Positions 45,222-54,515 of a stretch of DNA of 64,000 bases are shown here, one piece after another. Numbering within the stretch: the stretch's first letter is position 1; each line of letters begins with the position of its first letter. Under the pieces are notes generated by a model. The model was not told where the DNA came from and searched no databases. It was given only the letters and a program-made list of their open reading frames with translations. Both the position numbers and the translations under genes were made by a program. This stretch comes from JACKOB01 sp024234575 (GTDB lineage: Bacteria > Pseudomonadota > Gammaproteobacteria > Pseudomonadales > Oleiphilaceae): assembly GCA_051208035.1 (NCBI GenBank), contig JBPJFZ010000015.1:1-64000 (forward strand), read 5' to 3'.

Positions 45222-47396
45222 ATGACAGAGCGAGTAAAAGTCGGTGGCCTTCAGGTCGCAAAAATACTTTTTGATTTTGTTAATGAAAAAGCGATTCCTG
45301 GCACTGGCGTTGACGCCGATAAATTCTGGGCAGAATTTGACAAAATAGTGCATGACCTTGCCCTTAAGAATAAAGCGTTGCTGACCAAGCGTGATGAGCT
45401 GCAGGCAAAAATCGATAGCTATCATCTTGCCCATAAGGGTCAGCCAATAAATGCGGCAGAATATAAGGCATTTTTGCAGGAGATTGGGTATTTATTGCCA
45501 GAAGGTCCAGCGTTTCAGGTAAGTACTGCGAATGTCGAGCCTGAGATCGGTCAGATGGCTGGCCCACAGTTAGTTGTGCCTGTGATGAATGCCCGTTTCG
45601 CACTAAATGCTGCGAATGCCCGCTGGGGATCTTTGTATGATGCATTGTACGGCACCACGGTTATTTCTGAAGAAGACGGTGCAACCAAAGGCCCAGGTTA
45701 CAACCCGGTTCGCGGTGCTAAAGTTATTGCATTTGCCCGTAACTTTTTGAACGAAGCGGCGCCACTGGCCACAGGTGATCACGCTAACAGCGTTAAATAC
45801 GCAATTGTTGATGGCAAACTTCAGGTTACCTTAAAAGACGGCAGCACAGTTGGTCTTGCTTCGCCAGAAAAATTCCAGGGGTTCACCGGCAGTATTACTG
45901 AACCAACAGGTATTTTGTTGGTGAATAATGGTCTGCACTTTGAAATTCAGATTGATCCGACCAGTCCTGTTGGTCAAACAGACCCTGCAGGCATCAAAGA
46001 TGTTCTGATGGAAGCCGCCCTCACCACCATTATGGACTGCGAAGACTCTGTAGCGGCTGTTGATGCAGAAGATAAAGTTGTGGTTTACGGCAACTGGTTA
46101 GGCCTGATGAATGGTGACTTGTCTGAAGAAGTGAGCAAAGGTGGTACGACCTTTACCCGAAGACTGAATGCGGATCGCGAATATACAGCTACTGACGGCA
46201 GCACTTTCAGTCTGAAAGGCCGTTCGATGCTGTTCGTGCGTAACGTGGGTCATCTGATGACGATCAGCGCGATTCTTGACAAAGACGGCAACGAAATACC
46301 AGAAGGTATTATGGATGCGATGATCACCACCCTGATCGCTATTCATGACTTGAAAGGTCTGGCACCTTTCCGCAACTCTACGGCAGATTCTGTCAACATC
46401 GTTAAACCAAAGATGCACGGCCCTGAAGAAGTGGCATTTGCTAATGAGTTGTTTGGTCGAGTTGAAGACGCACTGGGTTTGCCACGTTTCACGATGAAAA
46501 TGGGCATTATGGATGAAGAGCGTCGCACCACGGTTAACCTGAAAGAGTGTATCCGGGCAGCGAAAGATCGCGTGGTGTTTATTAACACCGGCTTCCTCGA
46601 CCGCACCGGCGATGAGCTGCACACCTCTATGCTGGCGGGCCCCTTTGTTGCGAAAACAGCAATGAAGCAACAGAAGTGGATCAACGCCTATGAAGACTGG
46701 AACGTAGATGTTGGCTTAGAGACCGGTCTGCAAGGCCGTGCGCAAATTGGTAAAGGCATGTGGCCGATTCCTGATGAGATGGGCATGATGATGGAGCAGA
46801 AAATCGCCCATCCGAAAGCGGGTGCTAACACCGCATGGGTGCCATCACCAACAGCCGCGGCATTGCATGCGATTCATTACCATCGGGTAGATGTATTTAA
46901 GACTCAGGATGCGATCAAATCACGTCCGCATGCATCGGTTGATGATATTTTGTCTATCCCATTAATGTCTGATACTTCAGTATTGACGGCTGAGCAGATC
47001 CAGAAAGAAATTGATAACAATGCACAGGGAATTCTGGGCTATGTTGTTCGCTGGATTGATCAGGGCGTGGGTTGCTCGAAAGTGCCTGACATTAATAACG
47101 TTGGCTTGATGGAAGATCGTGCGACATTGCGCATTTCATCCCAGCACCTGGCAAACTGGTTGGCGCACAATGTGTGCACAGAAGAGCAGGTGATGGACTC
47201 AATGAAGCGTATGGCGGCTATCGTTGATGGGCAAAATGCCGGTGACCCTAACTATATCGCGATGGCGCCAGCGTTCGATGGTATCGCTTTTAAAGCTGCT
47301 TGCGACCTCGTTTTTAAGGGTAAAGAGCAGCCAAGCGGCTACACCGAGCCATTGCTGCATGCTTATCGCGTCAAGTTCAAAGCGTCACGCGCTTAA
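45222..47396 (+). CDS. glcB: malate synthase G
   Basis: A 724-residue monomeric malate synthase of the G type (E. coli 723). Motifs are NARFALNAANARWGSLYDALYG, TIMDCEDSVAAVDAEDKV, NVGHLMT, MKMGIMDEERRTTVNL and QQKWINAYEDWNVDVGLETGLQGRAQIGKGMW, covering metal and acetyl-CoA sites. Reaction: glyoxylate + acetyl-CoA to malate, cytoplasmic. It is divergent from glnN across a ~600-base regulatory region and followed by a glyoxylate-type aminotransferase, so this block probably handles glyoxylate. Confidence 0.97.
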   Translation: MTERVKVGGLQVAKILFDFVNEKAIPGTGVDADKFWAEFDKIVHDLALKNKALLTKRDELQAKIDSYHLAHKGQPINAAEYKAFLQEIGYLLPEGPAFQVSTANVEPEIGQMAGPQLVVPVMNARFALNAANARWGSLYDALYGTTVISEEDGATKGPGYNPVRGAKVIAFARNFLNEAAPLATGDHANSVKYAIVDGKLQVTLKDGSTVGLASPEKFQGFTGSITEPTGILLVNNGLHFEIQIDPTSPVGQTDPAGIKDVLMEAALTTIMDCEDSVAAVDAEDKVVVYGNWLGLMNGDLSEEVSKGGTTFTRRLNADREYTATDGSTFSLKGRSMLFVRNVGHLMTISAILDKDGNEIPEGIMDAMITTLIAIHDLKGLAPFRNSTADSVNIVKPKMHGPEEVAFANELFGRVEDALGLPRFTMKMGIMDEERRTTVNLKECIRAAKDRVVFINTGFLDRTGDELHTSMLAGPFVAKTAMKQQKWINAYEDWNVDVGLETGLQGRAQIGKGMWPIPDEMGMMMEQKIAHPKAGANTAWVPSPTAAALHAIHYHRVDVFKTQDAIKSRPHASVDDILSIPLMSDTSVLTAEQIQKEIDNNAQGILGYVVRWIDQGVGCSKVPDINNVGLMEDRATLRISSQHLANWLAHNVCTEEQVMDSMKRMAAIVDGQNAGDPNYIAMAPAFDGIAFKAACDLVFKGKEQPSGYTEPLLHAYRVKFKASRA

Positions 47397-47440
47397 TTTG
47401 GCATGTCTGCAAGGCTAGGTATGTAATTACTGGCCAGGAA

Positions 47441-47464
47441 AAGCCCCGCTAGTCGGGGTTTTTT
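47441..47464 (+). terminator. rho-independent terminator of glcB
   Basis: AAGCCCCG, loop CTAGT, CGGGGTT followed by a T-run, 44 bases past the glcB stop. Confidence 0.85.
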
Positions 47465-47719
47465 CGTTTGGAAAGCAAAGATTGCGGCTTTGTCGGAGCT
47501 TAAATATCGAGCGGCTGAGTCACCTGCCAAGTTGTTTACAGGTTGTGACTCGCAACCTGGTTTAATGTGCCCGCGTAAAGTTGCAGGGCTGTGCGCCGTG
47601 GTTATCTCTAAAATTAGCTGTTTCCACCAATGTAAGTACGGAATATTTGTGCTGGCTACTCGTTTGCTGGAAGCAGTTGACTATAATGGTCGAATTTCTG
47701 TAAGTAGAGTTAAAGTCAT
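47465..47719. promoter_or_regulatory. intergenic promoter region of the aminotransferase
   Basis: No gene is seen; a short frame at 47490-47783 is a shadow. TATAAT at 47682-47687 is a plausible -10, 32 bases before the ATG, with no good -35. Confidence 0.35.
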
Positions 47720-48931
47720 ATGCATATACCTATTCCCCAAGTCGAAACACTTAGCGATATCCTGCCTGAAGAGCCATTACTAATGATGGGGGCCGGTCCA
47801 GTGCCCATTCCTGAGGCTGTGGCGCTGGCAAATGGCATTGTTATCAATCACCTGGGTGAAACCATGGCGCGGGTGGTGCACCAGATTAAAAGTATGGCGG
47901 GTTATATTTTCCAAACCGCGTCACCTTGGGTTGTTGGCGTTGCCGGTCCTGGTTCTGCGGCGATGGAAATGGCTGTGGCAAACCTCGTTTGGAAAGATAC
48001 TCGCGTACTGAGTATTTGCAATGGCTTCTTCTCAAGCCGCCTGGCTGAAATGGCTGCACGTTCGGGCGGTAAAGTTGAAAAACTCATGGTTCCCGAAGGC
48101 GAGAGTGTGCGACTTGATGACATACGCCTCGCGCTGGAGCAGTTGCAGCCAGAAATCATTACCATTGTGCAGGGTGAAACATCCAATACCACACATAATC
48201 ATCAATTGGCTGAAATTGGCCGTTTGGTTAAAGAGCATGGCGGGATTCTGATCGTTGACGCTGTTTGCACATTGAGTACCATGCCTCTGCAAATGGATGA
48301 GTGGCAGATAGATGCCGTTATTACCGGTGGTCAGAAAGGGTTAAGTTCAATTCCCGGTGTATCATTGGTGGCGTTTTCGGAACTGGCATGGGCGCGCATC
48401 AGTCAGCGTCCTGCAGTAATGCCACAGTGGACGTTGGATGCCAGACTGGCTACTAATTTTTGGCACAAGGCGTCTTATCATTACACCGCCCCCGTATCCG
48501 GGCTACTGGCTTTGCACGAGGCCATGCGGTTGGTGTGCAAGGAAACATTGCCGCTTCGTTTCGAACGTCACCTCAATTGCTCAAAAGCCTTGCAGGCGGG
48601 AATTCAAGCATTGGGGTTGTCACTGTATGTGAAGCCCGAGCACCGCTTGAATTCTGTGGTCGGCATTGCGCTACCGGAAAACCTATCTGCCAAAGCCGTG
48701 TGCAAACACATCTCCGATAACTATCGCGTGGAAATAGCCGGTTCTTTTGGTCCGTCAATTGTCAGAATTGGGCAAATGGGGGAGCAGTGTCGCGCTCACA
48801 ACCTGTTCCGGGCTTTGCATGCACTGGGTTGTACGTTTAAAGATTTGGGTGTGAGTGTCGATGTCGCGAAAGCGATGGCCGAGCTTGAAAACGCGCTGCA
48901 AAGAAGTAAATCAAGCATCGCTTTAACTTAG
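47720..48931 (+). CDS. class V aminotransferase, serine/alanine-glyoxylate type
   Basis: A 403-residue PLP enzyme. The Schiff-base Lys is K206 in ITGGQKGLSS; GETSNTTHNHQLAEIG and the LIVDAVCTL strand (PLP Asp) are in place. The start region LLMMGAGPVPIPEAV fits the serine-pyruvate/alanine-glyoxylate aminotransferase family. Reaction by family: alanine or serine + glyoxylate to glycine + the oxo acid. Adjacent to malate synthase G, it offers a second glyoxylate outlet. It ends ~50 bases before a bidirectional terminator. Confidence 0.85.
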   Translation: MHIPIPQVETLSDILPEEPLLMMGAGPVPIPEAVALANGIVINHLGETMARVVHQIKSMAGYIFQTASPWVVGVAGPGSAAMEMAVANLVWKDTRVLSICNGFFSSRLAEMAARSGGKVEKLMVPEGESVRLDDIRLALEQLQPEIITIVQGETSNTTHNHQLAEIGRLVKEHGGILIVDAVCTLSTMPLQMDEWQIDAVITGGQKGLSSIPGVSLVAFSELAWARISQRPAVMPQWTLDARLATNFWHKASYHYTAPVSGLLALHEAMRLVCKETLPLRFERHLNCSKALQAGIQALGLSLYVKPEHRLNSVVGIALPENLSAKAVCKHISDNYRVEIAGSFGPSIVRIGQMGEQCRAHNLFRALHALGCTFKDLGVSVDVAKAMAELENALQRSKSSIALT

Positions 48932-48976
48932 CCACCGTTGATTGCCAAAGCTTACGCCCGTAAAACTTGCACTCAT

Positions 48977-49003
48977 AAAAAAAGCCAGCATAAGCTGGCT
49001 TAA
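48977..49003. terminator. bidirectional terminator between convergent genes
   Basis: AAGCCAGC, loop ATAA, GCTGGCTT; the minus strand is followed by T7, giving a good intrinsic terminator for the leftward operon. 49004-49228 carries no clear gene. Confidence 0.75.
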
Positions 49004-49228
49004 ATATCATAGAGTTGATCAGCAGAGTAAACAAAGTTGATCAGGTTACCAGTGCTATCGGGGTAACAAAGAGAACAGCAAGGCGGTAAAAACTGCCATC
49101 ATAGAGTCGAATATAAACAGCGTTATAAACAACTCCATCTGCCATCTCTATAGCGGGTAACGAAGCCAGCATACTGACAATTGTGTGCTGGAGCATCCCC
49201 CATTCGGGTGAATGTACGGAAGAAAGTG

Positions 49229-51871
49229 TTAGTGCTGGCTTATTGTGGCCGAGAAATAGCTGTTATCAGGCATCTTGGGCAGCCTGATTTTAAAACGGGT
49301 GCCTTTGCCGACGGTGCTTTCGATATGGATATCACCCAGGTGTTTGTCGATGACTACTCGTACATAACGTAAACCAAGCCCTGCGCCTTTGTCACCAGAC
49401 ATTTCTGTCTTTTTCTGGCGGTGAAATTTATCGAAGATATAGGGCAGTTCCTGTTCGTCGATACCATAGCCCTGGTCACAGACACTAACAAGCCAGTCGT
49501 TTGCAGACTCTTCTACATCAATAGTGATAGCCGTGTTGTCAGGACTGTATTTTATGGCGTTGGTAAGCAGGTTAATAAAAACCCGCTCGAGCAATTCGGG
49601 GTTGCCAATTAGCCACGCCTCGTCAATGTCGGTGTCGAAATGAATGCTAATATGTTTTTGCATGGCGCGATGAATCATTGCGTCCTGAGCGTTACAGATA
49701 ATTCCGATAACATCGCATTCGTAAAAGCTGTCAGCAACCACCTGTTCAGCTCTGGCAACTTGCAAAAACTGCTCTGCCAGAGACATGCTGCGTCTGGCGT
49801 GAGCACGAATTTGTTCGATGACTTCGTTAGTGCAGGGGGCCTCCGTTCGTTGCAGGTTGTCCAGCAACGCTAGCTGTGAAACCAGTGGCGAACGCATATC
49901 GTGGGAAAGAAAGTCGATGGTCTCGTTTTTCTTCCGCTGCTCTTCTTTAAAGGGAGTAATGTTTGAAATATTCAAAATCAACCCCGCCTCACCGGGATTG
50001 GCTGGCATAAAAGGGCCAAACTGCAGCAGTACATCGATATGTTGCAGCCGCAGCTCAGTTGAATGAGATTTCCCATGCAATAGCACGTTGCTGAAAACCT
50101 GCTGCCAATGTCCACGCTCTTTGCCAGCGACTTCACTAAGAATGTGTTGTAATGGCTGACCTTCCAGGGAATGTTTAGGCCTTTCCAGTAAGGTTTCTGC
50201 GTGGGTATTGGCAAAAATAATCCCCCCCACCGGATCAGTAACCAACACGCCATCTGGCATTTTGTCAAAGCCTTCCGACACAAAACGGCGCATTTCACGC
50301 ATATTCATTATTGCATCCTGTACCTGCTCAATACGCAGGGCAATACGTTCGGATGGGGCGATGGGAAGCGGCATTAAACCGGCAACTTTTGAAGGTAGTA
50401 TGACTCGGTGCAGGTAGGCTCGTTTCAAATCTTTATAGTGAGGGGATGCCCAGAACAAGCCAATGGTCCAGTGTTGTTGTTGATGGCCATAGGTGATCCA
50501 GGAGGCTTGTTTTTCGTGCAGCCAGTAGCCATCTTCCAGCGTGCTCGCAGGTTGCTGTTGCTCGTAATGATCGGCCTTGAAAACTTCTCCGTCCCGCAGT
50601 AACACCCAGGCATCTGGTTGCAGTAAAAACACCAGTGCATCGACTGTTTCGCTAGGGTTTTGGCGAGCGATAGCCTGGTGTTTGAGGCGCGGCTCTTGTG
50701 CCAGCTTGGCCAGTTCGAGAAACAAAAAGCGATTCAGCTGCGATAGTCGTCGCCAGGTCCAAAGCGGGTAGGCGATAAGCATACCTACGATGGCGGTAGA
50801 GGGCTCGTACCACTGCTTGAAGGTAATCAGGGTTAACAGCGAAAACAGCAGTGTGATTGAAATCACCAGTAACAGCGTAGGTAATGTGCGCTCGGGTTTG
50901 ATGCGGGGAATGACCAGTACCACGATCAGCACAAAGGCAACCGACAGCAGGTACTGCCAGGCTTTCGGAATGGGGGATATTTCGGCTCTGTTTTTCAGCG
51001 TATTGAAGACATTGGCATGAAATTCGACGCCTGACATGGGGGCCGATAACCCGGAAACCGGTGTGGAAACAAAATCCCCAAGGCCCGCCGCTGTGGAACC
51101 GATAAATACAGTTTTATTGCTGAACGTACCATCTGGCAGGTTGCCGGATACCACATCAATGTAGGAGTAGGCTTTGATCGAGCCTGCACCACCGGCAAAC
51201 GGAATCATCAAATAGTCTTCCCGAACGTTAACGTAAGGTGAAACGGTAGTGCTTACAAAAGCGCGTAACGGTGAGCGCGTTTTACCCCGGGACCAGTCCA
51301 GCGTGGCCAAAGAAAGTGCCGGCCAGTAGGCTTTGCCCATGCCTTCACGCAGATACAGGCCACGGGCGATACCGTCGTCATCCAGCTCGAAATGAACGTG
51401 CCCGACACCCGCAGCGGCGGCCGAAAACTTTTTCAGCGGCGCGATTTCTTCTAAAGAGTTTCGGTTGCTCAAGGGACGTATATGGATAGGAATAAAAACA
51501 TTTCCCGCCTGCTGCATGGCTGCGGCCATTGCTTCGTCTGCGGCAGGGTTTAGCTGGTCGGGCTCGGCGAAGATGACGTCGAAAACAATGGCTTTTGCTT
51601 CTTCAGGCTGTAACTGACGCAGCAATTCAGCGTGTACTGATCGTCGCCATGGCCATTGTCCCAAGGTCGAGAGGCTGCGCTCATCAATAGCAATGATGGC
51701 GATGTCATCAGGAACCGGGAGCGGATAGTTCTGGATATAAAAATCGTAAAAAATATTATCGAGTTTCTGTGTCCAGGAGGTAAAAGTAAGAAAAATCACG
51801 CTACTGACAAGCAGGAAAGCGATGACATATTGCTCGATCGGTGATTGTTGTGATATCCGGTTTTTTTGCAT
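49229..51871 (-). CDS. CHASE2-PAS sensor histidine kinase
   Basis: An 880-residue protein. An N-terminal membrane helix leads into a periplasmic CHASE2 domain (residues ~40-310, DDIAIIAIDERSLSTLGQWPW). Three helices follow (LSVAFVLIVVLVIP, LLLVISITLLFSLL, STAIVGMLIAYPLW), then PAS (~555-660), HisKA with the phospho-His in DFLSHDMRSPLVS, and HATPase (INLLTNAIKYSP, DQGYGIDE, KGAGLGLRYV). It is third in an operon after the OmpR-type regulator and FecR/LysM protein, so its partner regulator is probably the first gene. Substrate signal unknown. Confidence 0.92.
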   Translation of the reverse strand: MQKNRISQQSPIEQYVIAFLLVSSVIFLTFTSWTQKLDNIFYDFYIQNYPLPVPDDIAIIAIDERSLSTLGQWPWRRSVHAELLRQLQPEEAKAIVFDVIFAEPDQLNPAADEAMAAAMQQAGNVFIPIHIRPLSNRNSLEEIAPLKKFSAAAAGVGHVHFELDDDGIARGLYLREGMGKAYWPALSLATLDWSRGKTRSPLRAFVSTTVSPYVNVREDYLMIPFAGGAGSIKAYSYIDVVSGNLPDGTFSNKTVFIGSTAAGLGDFVSTPVSGLSAPMSGVEFHANVFNTLKNRAEISPIPKAWQYLLSVAFVLIVVLVIPRIKPERTLPTLLLVISITLLFSLLTLITFKQWYEPSTAIVGMLIAYPLWTWRRLSQLNRFLFLELAKLAQEPRLKHQAIARQNPSETVDALVFLLQPDAWVLLRDGEVFKADHYEQQQPASTLEDGYWLHEKQASWITYGHQQQHWTIGLFWASPHYKDLKRAYLHRVILPSKVAGLMPLPIAPSERIALRIEQVQDAIMNMREMRRFVSEGFDKMPDGVLVTDPVGGIIFANTHAETLLERPKHSLEGQPLQHILSEVAGKERGHWQQVFSNVLLHGKSHSTELRLQHIDVLLQFGPFMPANPGEAGLILNISNITPFKEEQRKKNETIDFLSHDMRSPLVSQLALLDNLQRTEAPCTNEVIEQIRAHARRSMSLAEQFLQVARAEQVVADSFYECDVIGIICNAQDAMIHRAMQKHISIHFDTDIDEAWLIGNPELLERVFINLLTNAIKYSPDNTAITIDVEESANDWLVSVCDQGYGIDEQELPYIFDKFHRQKKTEMSGDKGAGLGLRYVRVVIDKHLGDIHIESTVGKGTRFKIRLPKMPDNSYFSATISQH

Positions 51872-51908
51872 CCTGGATAGAGTCCTTTGCCTGAGATGCT
51901 AACGAGAC

Positions 51909-53666
51909 TCAGGGCGTATCAGTGAGACGGAGATGTTTAACCGGGCCAAACTCAGAACCAAACAACTGACTGCCTATTCCTTTCACCCTGAGGTAGTAGT
52001 CGGTTCCTCTTTGTAATCTTAGAGAAATGCTGGTCTCAGAGACCGTTTCTTCCCTGATGATATTGCTGAAGTCCTCTGAGTCGGCAAGTTGAATGGCGTA
52101 ATTGAGTGCATTCGGTACAGACTTCCAAAACACTTTTGCACGGTCTTCATTATAGTTCACTGTTATCACTTCTGTGCTTAACAGGATGCCGCGTACACCC
52201 AGCATACGGCTGTCGCTGACTGCTTCGCTGTCTGAGCCACTGACCGTGCGTACTCGCCAATAGTACTCACCTGGCGGCAATTTAAAGTCGAGTTGTGTGT
52301 GTGATGATTCGATATAGTCACTTTCGACCAGCACTGGCTCAAAAGCACTGTTATCGGCAATTTCAAGTCGGGCACGTTGATGTTGCTGATCATCTTTCCA
52401 GCGAAATACCGGTTGCACACTATTGAAAACCTGGTCTGGCAGCGGCGCGACAAGGATGGCAGGTTTGGCCTTGATACCAATGTGCATGCTGTGGGTAGCA
52501 TCCAGCCCTTCGGTGCCATTCGCAGTAACTGCTCGCATGGTCACCAGGTAATTGCCATTGGGCAGGTAGTTAATGTCGAAAGAAGGGTTACCTGGTGTTC
52601 CTTGCATCACTTGTTGGCCTTCGGCATCGTTGCTATACACCGCGTAACGGTAACTGCTTGCCCCTTTCACATTCAGCCAGCTTAGGCGTACAGGCAAAAC
52701 CTCTGCATCTGCCAAGAGGTCTTTTGGCAAGGGCGCAGCCAATAGCTTAACGGGGGACGTCAGCCTGCCGTTAGCGGGGGCTGACACGCTGAAGCCTTCA
52801 GTAACGTTCAGCTGTTGATCGCGAATCGAAAACTCGACGACGCCTTCGACAACCTCCAGATCGGTGCCATCGTTATCGGCGTTAACGCGAAACTCTGTAC
52901 CACGCACAGCGGCAACGGCGGATGGTGTACTAATTTCGTAACGTGAGCCGTTTTCTTTGTTGGGCTTAACTTTTGTGGATACACGGCCTTTTTCAAGACG
53001 CAGACCTGTGTCGGTCATACCTGATTTACCAAACTGGGTCAGACGATTAAATATTAATACGGTGTTTTCTTCCAGACGCAGTACCGAGTCATCGGCAAAT
53101 TTAACCAGCACACTGCCTTTGAAGGTTTTGATGGTATCTCCCACATGCAGATAGAAGTCTTCTTCCAGTGGCACCCAGCTACTTTGCTGGCTTCTTTTGA
53201 GCAGTGATTCACCGGTTACCGATAGCGCGATGGCTGGTGCAGGCTTTAGTTTTAACCAGCTGAACGGTATAAGAAGCATCGAACCAGATACAACCTGATT
53301 GGCCCCTTGTAGTCGATTGAAACGGATTAAATCGACCCAACTATAATTTTCACCCAGGTAAGCATTGCTGATCGACCAGATAGTGTCTTCCGGCAGCACG
53401 GAATAGCGCCATACGCCCAATGCTTGTGAAGATGGATCTGCGCTGCCAATGCTGCTTGGCTTCTGGGGTTGTCCGTATATTGAGGCGTCCGCCTCAGACT
53501 CCAGCGCCAATGAATAATTGGTTAGCGTGAAAAGTAGTGTGATTGCCATGAGGCATTGCGTGAGAGCAGGCAGGACGGCAGCGATCAGTGCCTTGCACCG
53601 ATAAGCCGTTGTTGCTTTTTGAAGGCAACGCTCGTGCTGCCTGACTGCTACGCATTGGCTGAACAT
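51909..53666 (-). CDS. exported LysM-FecR protein of a two-component operon
   Basis: A 585-residue protein with a signal-like segment (LMAITLLFTLTNYSLALE), a LysM-like domain (residues ~85-130, YSVLPEDTIWSISNAYLGE), a FecR domain (~150-290, GSVLVKFADDSVLRLEENT...TPSAVAAVRGTEFRV) and three fibronectin-like repeats to the end (for example GSSYRYAVYSND, HQRARLEIADN). Known: LysM binds peptidoglycan, and FecR domains pass signals across the envelope. It lies 12 bases downstream of the regulator gene and 38 upstream of the CHASE2 kinase. Likely periplasmic, perhaps informing the kinase. Confidence 0.85.
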   Translation of the reverse strand: MFSQCVAVRQHERCLQKATTAYRCKALIAAVLPALTQCLMAITLLFTLTNYSLALESEADASIYGQPQKPSSIGSADPSSQALGVWRYSVLPEDTIWSISNAYLGENYSWVDLIRFNRLQGANQVVSGSMLLIPFSWLKLKPAPAIALSVTGESLLKRSQQSSWVPLEEDFYLHVGDTIKTFKGSVLVKFADDSVLRLEENTVLIFNRLTQFGKSGMTDTGLRLEKGRVSTKVKPNKENGSRYEISTPSAVAAVRGTEFRVNADNDGTDLEVVEGVVEFSIRDQQLNVTEGFSVSAPANGRLTSPVKLLAAPLPKDLLADAEVLPVRLSWLNVKGASSYRYAVYSNDAEGQQVMQGTPGNPSFDINYLPNGNYLVTMRAVTANGTEGLDATHSMHIGIKAKPAILVAPLPDQVFNSVQPVFRWKDDQQHQRARLEIADNSAFEPVLVESDYIESSHTQLDFKLPPGEYYWRVRTVSGSDSEAVSDSRMLGVRGILLSTEVITVNYNEDRAKVFWKSVPNALNYAIQLADSEDFSNIIREETVSETSISLRLQRGTDYYLRVKGIGSQLFGSEFGPVKHLRLTDTP

Positions 53667-53677
53667 GGTTATACGTG

Positions 53678-54379
53678 CTACTCCTCACTTCCGGCTTCAA
53701 CTTCTTCCAGCCGATAACCATGCTGGTAAACGGTGCGAATCCTGAAGCCGTTTTCCGGGTTGATTTTAAGTTTGCGACGCAGGCGGCTCATATGTGTATC
53801 CACCGTGCGGGTATTAATCGAGCCGTTAAGCCCCCAGACCCTTTCGAGCAAATATTCACGAGAGAGCAGGCGGCCGATGTTTTGGAACATAAAGGATGTC
53901 AGCTCGAAATCTTTATCTGTCAGCGTGACAGGCTGGCCATGACAAGACACCGTTCTTGCTTTCAAGTCCAGCGTAAAAGGACCTTTTACCAGCTCATCAC
54001 TGGCGGCGCTTTCACTGGCTGTGCGACGGGACAGGGCATGAATGCGCGCCATCAACTCTGCCGCACGGGCAGGTTTTACCAGGTAATCATCTGCTCCGGC
54101 GGTTAATGCCCGCACGATGTCTTCTTCCTGGTCACGCTGGGTAAGGAAGAGAACCGGAATCCGCCAATTCAATTGCTGGCGTACCTGCGGCACTATATCA
54201 ATGCCCTCACAATCCGGTAACTGCCAATCCATAATCAGCAGGTCATAGCTGTGATGTGTCACGGCATACATGAAAGACTGGCCTGATACAAAGTGTTCGC
54301 AGACATGGCCGTTTTCTGTCAGCAGACGCCGCAGATTCTCGGCCTGATCCAGTTCGTCTTCCAATAAAGCAATTTTCAT
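53678..54379 (-). CDS. OmpR-family response regulator
   Basis: A 233-residue regulator. The receiver has ED near residue 8, the phospho-acceptor in LIMDWQLPDCEG, Thr in FLTQRDQ and Lys in LVKPAR. A winged-helix DNA-binding domain follows (LTDKDFELTSFMFQNIG...RTVDTHMSRLRRKL...VYQHGYRLE). It is first in an operon with the FecR/LysM and CHASE2-kinase genes. Confidence 0.95.
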   Translation of the reverse strand: MKIALLEDELDQAENLRRLLTENGHVCEHFVSGQSFMYAVTHHSYDLLIMDWQLPDCEGIDIVPQVRQQLNWRIPVLFLTQRDQEEDIVRALTAGADDYLVKPARAAELMARIHALSRRTASESAASDELVKGPFTLDLKARTVSCHGQPVTLTDKDFELTSFMFQNIGRLLSREYLLERVWGLNGSINTRTVDTHMSRLRRKLKINPENGFRIRTVYQHGYRLEEVEAGSEE

Positions 54380-54515
54380 TATTATCCCCTGGCTGAGCTT
54401 TTATTTATTATTTGTGGATTTATTCGTATTAAAGGTAGCTCAACATTCGGCATTCTCGCAATAAAACAGTACCGCATCAGTAACTTAATTGTTTAATTTC
54501 GTTACGATTTTCGTG

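Noticed and set aside
47490..47783. 97-residue frame before the aminotransferase
   Set aside because: It overlaps the aminotransferase start and promoter in another frame and shows no family pattern.
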